Source of the DNA: Paeniglutamicibacter cryotolerans
Lineage (GTDB): Bacteria; Actinomycetota; Actinomycetes; Actinomycetales; Micrococcaceae
DNA: 64,000 nt
NCBI RefSeq assembly: GCF_014190875.1
Contig: NZ_JACHVS010000001.1
Span: 2,232,001 to 2,296,000, forward strand
Reading direction: 5' to 3'
Below, piece by piece: positions 55,199 through 64,000 of this stretch. A program made the translations under genes and the position numbers. The notes beneath the pieces are model-generated. The model saw nothing but the letters and a program-made list of their open reading frames with translations, was not told the DNA's origin and made no database searches. Within the stretch, counting starts at the first letter, position 1; each line of letters starts with the position of its first letter.

Positions 55199-55544
55199 CC
55201 CGGTCTACTTCCCCGGGGACGCTCCTGCGATGGACTCGATGGGATCCTCCCGGCGAAAATTCCTGACGCTGGATTAATGCCAGCCCTTGGCCCCAGCTAC
55301 GGGGCCAGTAGCATGCGGCCTCAGAGACTGGGCCGTAACCAGCCTGCTACCGGTCCTTTTGGTAATCCATGCCAGGTTGGCTAGTTAGGTGCGACTGGGG
55401 TGAAGCTGCCTCCGGATCGTGGAATAATTAGCAAAGTCTTTACTGCCGTAATTTCAGGTGATGGGCTCCGATGCGCGAGGTGAGCATGAACAGGCCGAAC
55501 CCCGGACTCCATTGCGCGGCACCCGCGATCTAGGAAGGCCCTCC
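55199..55544. other. Gap between pth and sufS
   Basis: 346 bases without a supported gene. A small hairpin TGGCCCC/GGGGCCA at 55288-55307 may end the rplY-pth message. The sufS promoter must lie here; AATAAT near 55424 is a weak candidate -10. Confidence 0.4.
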
Positions 55545-56861
55545 GTGAGCAGCACCCCGCGATCAGATCTACAGCAGCTTCCCTCCCCACTTGACAACGT
55601 GGAAGTGTCGCGGCTGCGCGCCGATTTCCCGATCTTGGATCGCAAGGTCAACGGGGTTCCCCTGGTCTATCTGGATTCGGGTGCCACGTCCCAGAAGCCC
55701 AGCTGTGTCTACGAATCCGAGCAGCACTTCTACGAAACGGTGAATTCAGCCGTGCACCGGGGGGCTCATTCTCTAGCAGTGGATGCCACTGAACTTTACG
55801 AGGAGTCCCGGGCCACTGTGGCCCGCTTCATCGGGGCCGGCGAAGACGAGCTCGTCTGGACCTCCAATGCGACCGAGGCGATAAACCTGCTCGCCTACTC
55901 CTTCTCCAATGCAAGCCAGGGCCGGGGCGGAGAACCAGCCAGGCGCTTCGCGCTCGGTGCGGGTGACGAAATCGTCGTGACCGAACTCGAGCACCACGCA
56001 AACCTCATCCCGTGGCAGGAGCTGGCCTTCCGAACCGGGGCCACGCTCAGGTACATTCCGGTGGATTCCACTGGTGCGCTGCGCATGGACCTCGCATCGG
56101 AAATCATCGGTCCACGCACCCGGATCGTGGCCTTCACCCATGTCTCAAACGTGCTGGGCACCATTACCGACATTGCCACGCTTATCGCCCTGGCACGGAC
56201 CGTTGACGCCCTGAGTGTGCTCGACGGCTGCCAGTCGGTACCGCATCTGCCCATCAACGTGAAGGCCCTGGGCGTCGACTTCATGGCGTTTTCAGGCCAC
56301 AAGATGCTCGGCCCCACCGGCATCGGCGGATTGTATGGGCGCCGCGAACTCCTGGATGCCATGCCCCCGTTCCTGACCGGTGGATCCATGATCACCACGG
56401 TAACGATGGAACGGGCGGAGTTCCTGCCGGCACCGGTCCGCTTTGAAGCCGGAACCCAGCGCATCTCCCAGGTCATCGCTTTGGCCACCGCCGTCTCCTA
56501 CCTCGAAGAGGTCGGTATGGACCGTATCGCCGGATGGGAGGCGGCACTGGGCGCGCGCATGGACGAAGGGCTCCGTTCGATTGGGGGGGTCAGGCTGTTG
56601 GGCCCCGGATCTGGCATCGAACGCATCGGTACGGCGACCTTCGAGATCGCCGGGGTCCACCCGCACGATGTCGGGCAGTTCCTGGACAGCCGGGGCGTGG
56701 CGGTGCGCGTGGGCCACCATTGCGCACAACCATTGCACCGGGCGCTGGGCGTCAAGGCCAGTACCCGGGCCAGCACCTACCTGTACAACACAACGGACGA
56801 TGTAGATGCCCTGCTCAACGCAGTCGATGGGGTCCGCAATTTCTTTGGAGTGAGCCCATGA
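55545..56861 (+). CDS. sufS: SufS-type cysteine desulfurase
   Basis: PLP enzyme that takes sulfur from cysteine for Fe-S cluster assembly. 438 aa. PLP Lys253 in SGHKMLGPTG, active Cys393 in GHHCAQPLHRALG, and EHHANLIPW mark the SufS group. GTG 55545 with GGAAGG at eight bases is chosen over the ATG at 55458. The four-base overlap with sufU shows they act together; sufBCD are not in this window. Confidence 0.94.
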   Translation: MSSTPRSDLQQLPSPLDNVEVSRLRADFPILDRKVNGVPLVYLDSGATSQKPSCVYESEQHFYETVNSAVHRGAHSLAVDATELYEESRATVARFIGAGEDELVWTSNATEAINLLAYSFSNASQGRGGEPARRFALGAGDEIVVTELEHHANLIPWQELAFRTGATLRYIPVDSTGALRMDLASEIIGPRTRIVAFTHVSNVLGTITDIATLIALARTVDALSVLDGCQSVPHLPINVKALGVDFMAFSGHKMLGPTGIGGLYGRRELLDAMPPFLTGGSMITTVTMERAEFLPAPVRFEAGTQRISQVIALATAVSYLEEVGMDRIAGWEAALGARMDEGLRSIGGVRLLGPGSGIERIGTATFEIAGVHPHDVGQFLDSRGVAVRVGHHCAQPLHRALGVKASTRASTYLYNTTDDVDALLNAVDGVRNFFGVSP

Positions 56862-57328
56862 GCGGCCTGGAACAGATGTACCAGCAGATCCTTCTCGACC
56901 ATGCCAAGCGACGCGTCGGTGAGGGCCTGCTCGAAGCGGTACCCGGCCACAAGTCGGGTGAATCGCATCAGCATAATCCGGTGTGCGGGGACCAGATTCG
57001 GCTCCGCGTCGACGTCGAGGGAATCGCCGTCCATGCCGTGAGCTGGGAGGGTGACGGCTGCTCGATTTCGATGGCTTCCGCGTCGATCTTGGCCGAAATG
57101 GTGCGGGACATGGACCGCGGGGAGTTCCTCGAGGTCCTGACCGAATTGCGTGTGCTCCTGCGGTCTCGGGGAACCCGCGAAGGTAACGAAGAAATCCTGG
57201 GAGACGCCGCAGCGTTTGCCGGAGTCTCCAAGTTCCCGGCACGGGTCAAATGCGCGATGCTGGCCTGGGTCGCGGCAGAGGCTGCGCTGGCAGCGATTGA
57301 CGTCGGTACCCCGATAACGCTCGGCTAA
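56858..57328 (+). CDS. sufU: SufU zinc-dependent sulfurtransferase
   Basis: Accepts the persulfide sulfur from SufS for cluster assembly. 156 aa. Zinc ligands Cys43 and Asp45 (NPVCGD), Cys68 (GDGCSISMAS) and Cys132 (RVKCAMLAW) are all present, as is the actinobacterial/Firmicutes-type insertion between them that separates SufU from IscU. The ATG overlaps the sufS stop (ATGA). Confidence 0.94.
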   Translation: MSGLEQMYQQILLDHAKRRVGEGLLEAVPGHKSGESHQHNPVCGDQIRLRVDVEGIAVHAVSWEGDGCSISMASASILAEMVRDMDRGEFLEVLTELRVLLRSRGTREGNEEILGDAAAFAGVSKFPARVKCAMLAWVAAEAALAAIDVGTPITLG

Positions 57329-57877
57329 CGCAGTGGCCCCTGGGTTCTGAATTCTGCCGCCGGTCGGTCGCTCGACCCCGTCCCCAGAGGGTGCTAGCGG
57401 CTGGCCGCGGCCGGTAGCAGCCGGTTGAATGTGCCTCGGCCGAGTTGCCGCGTGCATACGTTGGCTCAGTCGGGCTAGATGATGGCGGTTGCCAGCCGGC
57501 TTCCCCGCATTGATCCAGGACCGGATCGCGGAGGTGCTCGTCCATATCGTCAAGGCTGGTTGAAAGGCGCGGTGTAGATGCATCGCGTAGTGGTTGTGAG
57601 CAGGATCTCATGACAATTTATCTTGAAGAATCCAGTGCGAAGGCTGTAAGGAACGAATTATCCGACCCTCCGAGCTGACAACCATGTATGGGTTAAGCGC
57701 ACCGAGGACCGAAGCGTAGTTGCGAGTCGAGCGCTGGGAACCTTGCATCGTGAAACCCTCAAATTCGTTATGCAAACGTTGTCTATAGGGGGTGGCTTCT
57801 GTAGAGTTTTTCATTGTGCCCCGGCAATTTCCACCAACCGGACAAATGCCCCCTCAGACTATTTTTGGAGAATTTGC
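57329..57877 (+). other. Gap with the GH26 operon promoter
   Basis: 549 bases without a supported gene. The only clear signal is the promoter at 57779-57807. GC content falls in its last third, toward the glycan segment. Confidence 0.45.
57779..57807 (+). promoter_or_regulatory. Promoter of the GH26-kinase-sulfotransferase operon
   Basis: -35 TTGTCT (57779-57784), a 17-base spacer, and -10 TAGAGT (57802-57807). The predicted start near 57814 gives a leader of about 64 bases. It is the best sigma-70-type promoter in the window. Confidence 0.6.
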
Positions 57878-59392
57878 TTGTCTTCCCTCACCACTGATGT
57901 GAACCAGCCAGCGACGAAACGAAAGCGACTGGCCGCCCGACTGATCCCATCTGCGCTCGTTGCTGGGCTCGTCGTTGTAGGCCTTTCGCCGATTTCACCC
58001 CTGTGCGGGCTGCCGACAGCTACCGCCGCGGAGCAGAATGTTAAAAACGGATCGTTCACGACGAACACGGACGGCTGGCGAACCAACGCCTCCAACCAGA
58101 CACTGAAGCTGGTAGCGGCCGGCCACTCCGGCTCCGGAGCCGCACTTTCGATGAGCTCGGGCAAGGGCACCGTGGTACTGAACGATGTGAAGCCAACTGT
58201 GGCTTCCGCATCGGCTGGCAGCTCCTACACCGTCTCGGCGTGGGTCAAGGCCAAGACCGCCGGAGTCAGCGGCCACCTGCGGGTCCGTGAAGTCACCAAG
58301 GCCAAGACCGTGAAGCACCAGAAGTACTTCACCCTGAGCAACACGAACTGGACGAAGGTCAGCTTCGACTTCAAGAACACCCAGGCCGGGGCCGACTTCG
58401 ATCTGAACGTCTTGGGCTATGACGTGGCTTCGACGAACTCACTGTTCATCGATGACGTCAGCCTCGTCAGCGGAGGCGGTGCTCCCGTGGCGCCCGTTGG
58501 CCCAGATGCAGACACCCCAGGCATTGGGGCTGCAGCCAGCCTGAACAACGGTGGAACATTCTCCAAGCTGGGCATTCCGTCCAAGGGGGCCTACTTCGGG
58601 GCCTCGGTTGGCAGCAACACGGATCCTGCGGCTTTTGAAAAGGAAGCAGGTGGAAATCTTGGCGTCCGTCGGACGTTCTACAGCGCGACGCAGGTTGACA
58701 AGGCCGTCAGCATAGCCAAGACCGATATCGCCAACAAGCGTATTCCTTGGATCAGTTTCAAGCTTCCGTACTCTTGGAAGGATATGGCAGCCGGCAAGGG
58801 CGATGCCTGGGCAAAGGACCTCGTGGCTAAGCTCGACGCGCTGAACGGCCCGGTCTGGCTTGCTTTCCACCACGAGCCCGAAGGCGATGCTCCGATCAAG
58901 GACTGGGTTGCCATGCAGAAGCACCTGTCGCCAATCGTCAAAAAGAACTCCGACAATGTCGCGTTCACCATGATCCTCACCGGATGGAACCAGCTCTACG
59001 GCAATGCCGAGTACTCGCTGGAGAACACCTGGCCAGGTGACGGTCTCGTGGACATCGTCGGCTATGACGTCTACAACAGTCAGGACATCGTCAAGAACGG
59101 CAAGACGCTGGGCTCCACCAATATGGACGAAAGCTACTTCAAGCAGTTCGAGGCGTTTTCGAAGAAGCATGGTGTCCGCTGGGCGCTGGCGGAGACAGGA
59201 ATTAATGATTCCGCCTCCAAAAAAGACCCACAATGGATGAAGCGCACCTATGATGAACTCATCAGCCGAGGTGGGATCGGAATGACCTACTTCAATACCC
59301 CGCACAACTCGATCACTACTTGGGCCATCACTGACTCGGTGAAAACTAAGCAGTTCGCCGAAGTCTTGAAGACCTCAGCAAAGATCAAGTAG
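57878..59392 (+). CDS. Secreted GH26-like glycoside hydrolase with carbohydrate-binding module
   Basis: 504 aa. Signal peptide 1-51 (basic KRKRLAARL, hydrophobic core, TATAAE cleavage), a beta-sandwich carbohydrate-binding module of CBM4/9 type at about 53-198, a linker, then a GH26-like barrel from about 235. Probable acid/base Glu333 (FHHEPEGD) and nucleophile Glu439 (ALAETG). GH26 enzymes are mainly beta-mannanases; inside a glycan locus it could trim or release the cell's own polymer. TTG 57878 has GGAG at seven bases; the open frame to 57743 lacks one. First gene of a three-gene operon. Confidence 0.85.
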   Translation: MSSLTTDVNQPATKRKRLAARLIPSALVAGLVVVGLSPISPLCGLPTATAAEQNVKNGSFTTNTDGWRTNASNQTLKLVAAGHSGSGAALSMSSGKGTVVLNDVKPTVASASAGSSYTVSAWVKAKTAGVSGHLRVREVTKAKTVKHQKYFTLSNTNWTKVSFDFKNTQAGADFDLNVLGYDVASTNSLFIDDVSLVSGGGAPVAPVGPDADTPGIGAAASLNNGGTFSKLGIPSKGAYFGASVGSNTDPAAFEKEAGGNLGVRRTFYSATQVDKAVSIAKTDIANKRIPWISFKLPYSWKDMAAGKGDAWAKDLVAKLDALNGPVWLAFHHEPEGDAPIKDWVAMQKHLSPIVKKNSDNVAFTMILTGWNQLYGNAEYSLENTWPGDGLVDIVGYDVYNSQDIVKNGKTLGSTNMDESYFKQFEAFSKKHGVRWALAETGINDSASKKDPQWMKRTYDELISRGGIGMTYFNTPHNSITTWAITDSVKTKQFAEVLKTSAKIK

Positions 59393-59413
59393 CAACGTCT
59401 GAAGGGCGGTCCC

Positions 59414-60616
59414 GTGCCAGACTCGCAAGCGAACGTTCACGTTCCCCTGGGAGATGCGCCGGTGGCCGCCCTTTCTGCTGCCCTGCTGGATCTCGGATTC
59501 GAAGGCGATATCCAGCTGGCTCGGAACCGTCCCGGCGCCAAGGCCGTCGGATTCGCCGTGGTGCCGAGCATCGAGAAGGCCATCCTCATCGTCCCGACCG
59601 GATCGAGGCGTGCCTCGGCGGCGGCACTGCGCCGATTCAGCGCCGACCTTACCGGGCGGCAGAAACTGCAGCGTGTCGCCGCAGCGACGCTGTTCGGGCT
59701 CTGGGGTGCCCGGTCGCCGCTTGCTTCACATTCTTTGGTTCCGGGAAGCGGAACCTCTCAGGGCATCGTTGAGCACCTTTCGGGGATTTTCGGGGAGCAG
59801 GTGCAAATCAGCATGGGGGTGGGTACGCTGCGTGCGAACCGAAAGCCGATTTTGCAGGTGTTCTCGCCAAGGGGGCGGAGCCTGGGGTTCGCCAAGGTCG
59901 GAACCAACGCGTTTACCTCCGGACTGGTCGACCGGGAAGGCCTGGCGCTCGAGGAACTCAACGATAGGACCTGGAAGTCACTGATCCTTCCTCGAGTGAT
60001 CCATCGTGGTCCTTGGAAGGAGGGTAGCCTCCTGATCATGTCGGGGCTCTCCACTTCGCCGGTATCCGCAGCCAGGGGTCTGGAACGGCTTCGAAATGAC
60101 GTGCAGGAGGAACTGCAATCCGCCTATTCCACAACCTCCATGCCGTTGGCAAACAGTTCTTGGTTCGTGGAACTTGAGCTGGCGGTGAATGCAGGGCCTC
60201 CGGATTCGAAGCCCTTCCACCGACTTTCCCGGGCCATTGAAACGTTGTCCAGGAAGTTCGGCGAACTGCCGGTGGAGTTCGGCATGACCCATGGCGACTG
60301 GACCCCCTGGAACATGTCAGTGAGCAAGGGAAAGCTGCAGGTCTGGGATTGGGAACGGTTCTCAACCGGTGTCCCGGTGGGCTTCGACGAAATCCACTAC
60401 TCCCTGCACCGGCACCTGCGGCATGCGGGACTAAGCGCACGAGCAGTCATTGACGGGGCGAGAACACCTGGCACCACCTCTTCGGTGGTGCCTCTGGCCT
60501 ATTTGGGCGAACTTGCCGCGCGCTACTTGCTGGGCGGGCAGAGCCTGCACGTTCCGGCGGTCGAGCTCAAGGCCATGGCACTCATTGAAGCACTGGAAAC
60601 TATGGTGAAGGAGTAA
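59414..60616 (+). CDS. APH/choline-kinase-like phosphotransferase
   Basis: 400 aa. The C-terminal half has the aminoglycoside-phosphotransferase catalytic loop (THGDWTPWN, with His293, Asp295 and Asn300) and the metal-binding VWDWERF (about Asp316). The N-terminal half is a poorly conserved nucleotide-binding lobe. The substrate is unknown; between a glycosidase and a sulfotransferase it may phosphorylate a sugar or glycan building block. GTG 59414, 21 bases after the GH26 stop. The sulfotransferase follows three bases after its stop. Confidence 0.8.
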   Translation: MPDSQANVHVPLGDAPVAALSAALLDLGFEGDIQLARNRPGAKAVGFAVVPSIEKAILIVPTGSRRASAAALRRFSADLTGRQKLQRVAAATLFGLWGARSPLASHSLVPGSGTSQGIVEHLSGIFGEQVQISMGVGTLRANRKPILQVFSPRGRSLGFAKVGTNAFTSGLVDREGLALEELNDRTWKSLILPRVIHRGPWKEGSLLIMSGLSTSPVSAARGLERLRNDVQEELQSAYSTTSMPLANSSWFVELELAVNAGPPDSKPFHRLSRAIETLSRKFGELPVEFGMTHGDWTPWNMSVSKGKLQVWDWERFSTGVPVGFDEIHYSLHRHLRHAGLSARAVIDGARTPGTTSSVVPLAYLGELAARYLLGGQSLHVPAVELKAMALIEALETMVKE

Positions 60617-60619
60617 TGC

Positions 60620-61516
60620 GTGACTAAGTCAGGATTGCGTTCGCTGACGGGGACCGCCAAAAAGGTCCTTCCGGGCGGTGTGCAAGACGGGATCCGGGCT
60701 GGGATCCAACGGTTCGGGACGATGACAGCCCCGGCCCGGATGCTGCCCGGATTCATCATCATCGGGGCCCAGCGCAGCGGCACCACCTCGCTTTACCGTC
60801 TGTTATCCGCCCATCCCGATGTGGTCAGGCCGACGGCGTCCAAGGGCATCGGCTACTTTGACCTCAACTATGCCAAGGGCCAGGCATGGTATCAGGGTCA
60901 TTTCCCGCTTTCGGCGACGGCTAGGCTGGCCACGAGGCCGCAGGCGCCCCAGGTCTTCGAAAGCAGCGGCTACTACGCATTCCACCCGTTGGCCGCCGAT
61001 CGGATCGCGAACGACCTGCCCGGGGTAAAACTCGTGATGATGCTGAGGGACCCGGTCGAACGGGCCTATTCGGCGCACCGGCATGAATTCGTGCGAGGTT
61101 TCGAGACCGAGGAATTCGAACCGGCGATAGAGCTTGAGGATTCACGTCTTGAAGGCGAGGTGGAGCGTCTCTCGGTGGAACCGGATTATCAGAGCTTCCA
61201 TCACAGACACCATGCGTACCTGTGCCGGGGAAGGTACGCCGAGCAGATCCGGCGGATCAGGGGAGCCGTCGGCGACGACGGACTTTATCTCATGGACGCC
61301 GACGACTTCTTCGGGGACCCCTCGGCGGAGTTCCAACGCCTCCAGGCCTGGCTCGGGCTCAACAACTGGATTCCTGAGCAGATTCCGGCGGAGAACGCGC
61401 AGCCCAGGTCGCCGATGGATCCGGAACTCCGCAAACGGCTGCGGGCATACTATGAAGCACCCGACAATGATCTGGCAGTGCTCATGGGAAGGAAGCCCTC
61501 CTGGCGCCGCGAGTGA
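60620..61516 (+). CDS. PAPS-dependent sulfotransferase
   Basis: 298 aa. Puts a sulfo group from PAPS on an acceptor, probably a glycan given the context. The 5'-phosphosulfate loop QRSGTTSLYR (51-60) and the 3'-phosphate segment MLRDPVERAYSAH (141-153) are intact, with the HHRHHAYLCRGRYAEQI segment typical of heparan-type N/O-sulfotransferase relatives. GTG 60620 with GAAGGAG upstream, overlapping the end of the kinase gene. Last gene of the plus-strand operon; converges with the glycerophosphotransferase-like gene. Confidence 0.9.
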   Translation: MTKSGLRSLTGTAKKVLPGGVQDGIRAGIQRFGTMTAPARMLPGFIIIGAQRSGTTSLYRLLSAHPDVVRPTASKGIGYFDLNYAKGQAWYQGHFPLSATARLATRPQAPQVFESSGYYAFHPLAADRIANDLPGVKLVMMLRDPVERAYSAHRHEFVRGFETEEFEPAIELEDSRLEGEVERLSVEPDYQSFHHRHHAYLCRGRYAEQIRRIRGAVGDDGLYLMDADDFFGDPSAEFQRLQAWLGLNNWIPEQIPAENAQPRSPMDPELRKRLRAYYEAPDNDLAVLMGRKPSWRRE

Positions 61517-61529
61517 TGGGTCCGGGAGC

Positions 61530-62612
61530 CTAGGATAACAAGGCATCGAGCAGTCGTTGGGTGGCCTTGCCATCCTCCCAGGGACAGAACCGTTGCTGGA
61601 AGGAACGGTAACGCGGTTGCAATGTCACCCGAAAAAGCTCGGAGTTACTAATGGCCGACCCCAGCTCTTCTAACGAGGTTACGATCGGCCCGGGGGCCCA
61701 CTCCGCGTAGTCGAAGTAGAGCCCCCTGACCGAAGTGCTGTATTCCAATAGGTCGTACGCGTAGAGGATAATGGGTTTTCCGGTCACGGCAAAGTCGTAG
61801 ATGGCCGAGGAATAGTCCGAAACCAAGACATCGGCGGCCAGATACAACTCGGCGATGTCAGGATAGCCGCTGACATCAAGGACCTTGAGGTGGCCGGAAG
61901 GGCCCTTCGGCCGGTGTGCTTCGACCACGGAGTGCATTCGGGACAGGAACACTGTGCCCTCGGGAGTATAAGTGGCAAGGCGCTCATAGTTGATATTGCT
62001 GGTGTCCTGAAACCTTCCATTCTCTGCCTTGCTGTCATCGCGCCAAGTCGGGGCATAGAGGACGACGTGTTCACCCGGCAAGATGCCCAGCGCCCCGCGT
62101 ACTGTCTTACGCAGGGCGGAGGACGAATCCGAATTCAGGATGTCATTGCGGGGATATCCTGTTTCCAGGATTTCCCCTTCGTATCTGAACGCGGAACGGA
62201 AGAGTGATGAACACTCCGGACTGGGCGATACCAGGTAGTCCCATTTGGAAACGTCCCTGATCATCCGCTGACGGTGCTTTGCTGCTCCGGAGTAGGTTGC
62301 CTGGGTTTCGTCGAATCCGATCCGCTTTAGGGGCGTCCCGTGCCATGACTGTATGTACCTGACATTTCTTCCCTTGACTAGGTGCTTGGTCACGATGTCG
62401 TTGGTGAAGAGGTAATCGCTGCGTAGGAGCTGCAAGAAGTAGGCTGGAGAATGCCGCCGCAGTGGAAGACAGTAGTCCGGAAGCGCGGCGCCATCGGACG
62501 CCACCCAGTATTGCTTGATGTCCGGGCTCCTGAGGGCTAGTTGTTCCGAGACGGCTTTCGGACTATCGGCATAGCGTCCGCGCCAGCTTTCGAACATGGC
62601 ACTGGGGCACAT
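61530..62612 (-). CDS. CDP-glycerol glycerophosphotransferase family protein (TagF-like)
   Basis: 360 aa, matching the C-terminal GT-B-like domain of TagF/TagB enzymes, which polymerise or prime poly(glycerol phosphate) or related chains. Key segments: IQSWHGTPLKRIGFD, a family-typical TGYPRND, LYAPTWRDD, and the CDP-binding VSDYSSAIYDFAVTGKPIILY. No membrane segment; probably peripheral. ATG 62612 with GGAGA ten bases upstream. It follows the flippase by 15 bases on the same strand. The donor (CDP-glycerol, CDP-ribitol or other) cannot be told from sequence. Confidence 0.88.
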   Translation of the reverse strand: MCPSAMFESWRGRYADSPKAVSEQLALRSPDIKQYWVASDGAALPDYCLPLRRHSPAYFLQLLRSDYLFTNDIVTKHLVKGRNVRYIQSWHGTPLKRIGFDETQATYSGAAKHRQRMIRDVSKWDYLVSPSPECSSLFRSAFRYEGEILETGYPRNDILNSDSSSALRKTVRGALGILPGEHVVLYAPTWRDDSKAENGRFQDTSNINYERLATYTPEGTVFLSRMHSVVEAHRPKGPSGHLKVLDVSGYPDIAELYLAADVLVSDYSSAIYDFAVTGKPIILYAYDLLEYSTSVRGLYFDYAEWAPGPIVTSLEELGSAISNSELFRVTLQPRYRSFQQRFCPWEDGKATQRLLDALLS

Positions 62613-62627
62613 GGCTTGATGTCTCCT

Positions 62628-64000
62628 TCAGACTTGACGGGAAGCGGAACGTGGTCGGAGGTCCCTGAAGGAAGACAACTCCAGTGGACGGCGGCACAGC
62701 CACAGGAAGCCGAGGTAGCAGAGGCACCCAACGGCGAAAGCCAGGAAAAACGGAAGCAGCTCATCGGTTCCGCTCAGGGCGACGGGGGCCAACGGAATGG
62801 CGAAGCTAGTGATGGCGGAAACCGATACCAGCAGGGCGCCGCGGCTCCAGGGAGTGATGCCGAGCAGGGTGCGGACGCTGAGGAAGGTGAGGGTGTTGCG
62901 CACGGCGATGGCCACCGCCCAGGCCATCGCAGCCCCTAGGATCTGGAAGGCCGGGATGAAAACTAAGCACAATCCAATGTTGAAGGCTAGGCCAATCAAC
63001 GAAATCCACAGGCTGACCGTGCTCTTTCCCGCCATCAGGAGCATGGTGTCCAGCGGGCCGGCAGCCGTCGCGAACATCATGGCTAATCCCATAACCAGGA
63101 CGACGGTTCGGGCCGAGGGATTGTCATACCCGTTCCCAAAGATCATCAGATAGTGATTGACCCCGATGATGGCAACGACGTATAGCGGCCACGCGACAGC
63201 CATGTTCCAAGACGTGGCTACTTTGAAAACACGTTCAGCCGTTGCAGCGGTTTCCAGGGCAAGTATCTGGCTGAAACGCGGTTGAAGTACCTGCTGGATG
63301 GCGTTGACACCGAATTGTCCCAGGGCAACGAATCTGGTGGCTGCCGTGTAGACGGCAGCTTGGGCCGGTCCAATGAGGGCTGCCACCAAGATGATGTCGG
63401 CACGCTGGATGATCGCCTGTGAAATACGGGCCACGGCGCGAGGCCAGGTGAAGGTCCAGAATTCGTGCCGAAGCTCAGGCACCGGAGTCGGAATGACGTC
63501 CATGGGAACTTGCCGATAGGGACGGAACACCTGATGGAACAGGAAGACCGATAGAAATGCTGAAAGTACGTAGGGAATTGCCCAGCTCGTCGCCAGCCAG
63601 AGCACCCCGCCACTGAACAGGGCCACCAGAAGTGCGCCTGCCGGTTGAAGAACGGGCCTGAGCAGCTTCTCGGACAACACGGTGCTCTTGAACGTTCCCA
63701 AGGCACGGGCAGCGGCCAGGCTGAAGTCACCGAGGGCCGCGATGGGCAACAGTGCCATCAAGACGATAGTCAACGTCGTGCCGGAATTGTTCCCCAAGCC
63801 GGTCAGTGAACTGATCGTGGGCGCGAAGATGATCCCTAGCAAGGCCAAAAGCAGGCTGCAGATCAGAACCGGGATCCGCGCGATCCGCACTACCGGGCCC
63901 ATGTCAGCCTGCCGGTTCATGGATTTGAAGCGGAGGAGGAACCGGGCTAATCCCGCATCCGTGCCCAATGAGGAAACGCTGAGGGCGATGAGGAAGATCG
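62628..64000 (-). CDS. Wzx-type polysaccharide flippase (5' end outside the window)
   Basis: At least 457 aa with about twelve hydrophobic segments, of the MATE/MOP oligosaccharide flippase family; moves undecaprenyl-linked repeat units to the outer face. The frame is open through the right edge (the visible N-terminal part reads IFLIALSVSSLGTDAGLARF), so the start codon is missing. A TTG at 63968 is inside the conserved fold and not the start. Upstream of the glycerophosphotransferase-like gene in the same unit. With the sugar-1-phosphate transferase at 47.5 kb it implies a Wzx/Wzy-type pathway; no polymerase is seen here. Confidence 0.88.
   Translation of the reverse strand, partial: IFLIALSVSSLGTDAGLARFLLRFKSMNRQADMGPVVRIARIPVLICSLLLALLGIIFAPTISSLTGLGNNSGTTLTIVLMALLPIAALGDFSLAAARALGTFKSTVLSEKLLRPVLQPAGALLVALFSGGVLWLATSWAIPYVLSAFLSVFLFHQVFRPYRQVPMDVIPTPVPELRHEFWTFTWPRAVARISQAIIQRADIILVAALIGPAQAAVYTAATRFVALGQFGVNAIQQVLQPRFSQILALETAATAERVFKVATSWNMAVAWPLYVVAIIGVNHYLMIFGNGYDNPSARTVVLVMGLAMMFATAAGPLDTMLLMAGKSTVSLWISLIGLAFNIGLCLVFIPAFQILGAAMAWAVAIAVRNTLTFLSVRTLLGITPWSRGALLVSVSAITSFAIPLAPVALSGTDELLPFFLAFAVGCLCYLGFLWLCRRPLELSSFRDLRPRSASRQV

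Noticed and set aside
1..64000. CRISPR arrays, prophage genes, toxin-antitoxin pairs, rRNA operons
   Set aside because: None seen: no regular spaced repeats, no integrase, capsid or cas-like proteins, no small paired genes with such motifs, and no rRNA sequence in the window.

Overview
The window is high-GC chromosomal DNA from an actinobacterium, most likely an Arthrobacter-type member of the Micrococcaceae. The evidence is a WhiB regulator followed by a giant glycosyltransferase and DUF5719, DUF3499 and Trm112 proteins, the gtrA/purK/purE/LCP neighbourhood, an RpfB-like resuscitation factor between tatD and rsmA-ispE, the tRNA-Gln-glmU-prs-rplY-pth block, and several genes that seem to be read from leaderless GTG starts. 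The genus is inferred from gene order and protein families, not from a database search.

Layout. Positions 1-2.6 kb: the probable start of fumC (cut by the window edge), a carbonic anhydrase, a DUF4245 protein, and divergently glpX. 2.7-3.3 kb: a small secreted protein broken by a frameshift. 3.4-8.0 kb (minus): a tightly packed purK-purE-LCP-manA unit, divergent from gtrA. 8.8-9.5 kb: a TIGR03089 protein. 9.8-17.9 kb (mostly plus): whiB, a giant membrane glycosyltransferase, DUF5719, a zincin-like protein on the other strand, DUF3499, Trm112 and ahcY. 18.1-21.2 kb: RDD and SpoIIM-type membrane proteins and a TIGR01906 membrane protein. 21.25-22.7 kb: a decayed acyl-CoA ligase. 22.9-24.5 kb: a protein O-mannosyltransferase. 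24.5-27.0 kb: rsmI and a succinate-semialdehyde dehydrogenase, followed by a strong hairpin that holds an 18-G run. 27.1-31.8 kb (minus): MoxR, DUF58 and transglutaminase genes. 31.9-38.1 kb (plus): tatD, rpf, rsmA, ispE and an ABC-F protein.

Positions 38.1-50.7 kb are different. The DNA is visibly less GC-rich (about 50-56% in lines I counted, against about 65-70% around it). It holds three tandem large LuxR-family regulators with degenerate P-loops, 1.3 kb of gene-free and in part strongly structured DNA, a polyprenyl-phosphate sugar-1-phosphate transferase that would start a surface glycan, and an IS3-family element whose OrfA has a premature stop. The core genome resumes at tRNA-Gln, glmU, prs, rplY, pth, sufS and sufU.

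From 57.8 kb to the right edge lies a second surface-glycan segment: a secreted GH26-like glycosidase, an APH-like kinase and a sulfotransferase in one operon, convergent with a glycerophosphotransferase-like gene and a Wzx-type flippase that runs off the window. Much of the window thus serves the cell envelope: mannose supply (manA), precursor supply (glmU), glycan initiation, export, decoration and attachment (LCP), protein mannosylation, and peptidoglycan remodelling (rpf). The most unusual unit is the regulator trio next to the structured leader and the glycan-initiating transferase.
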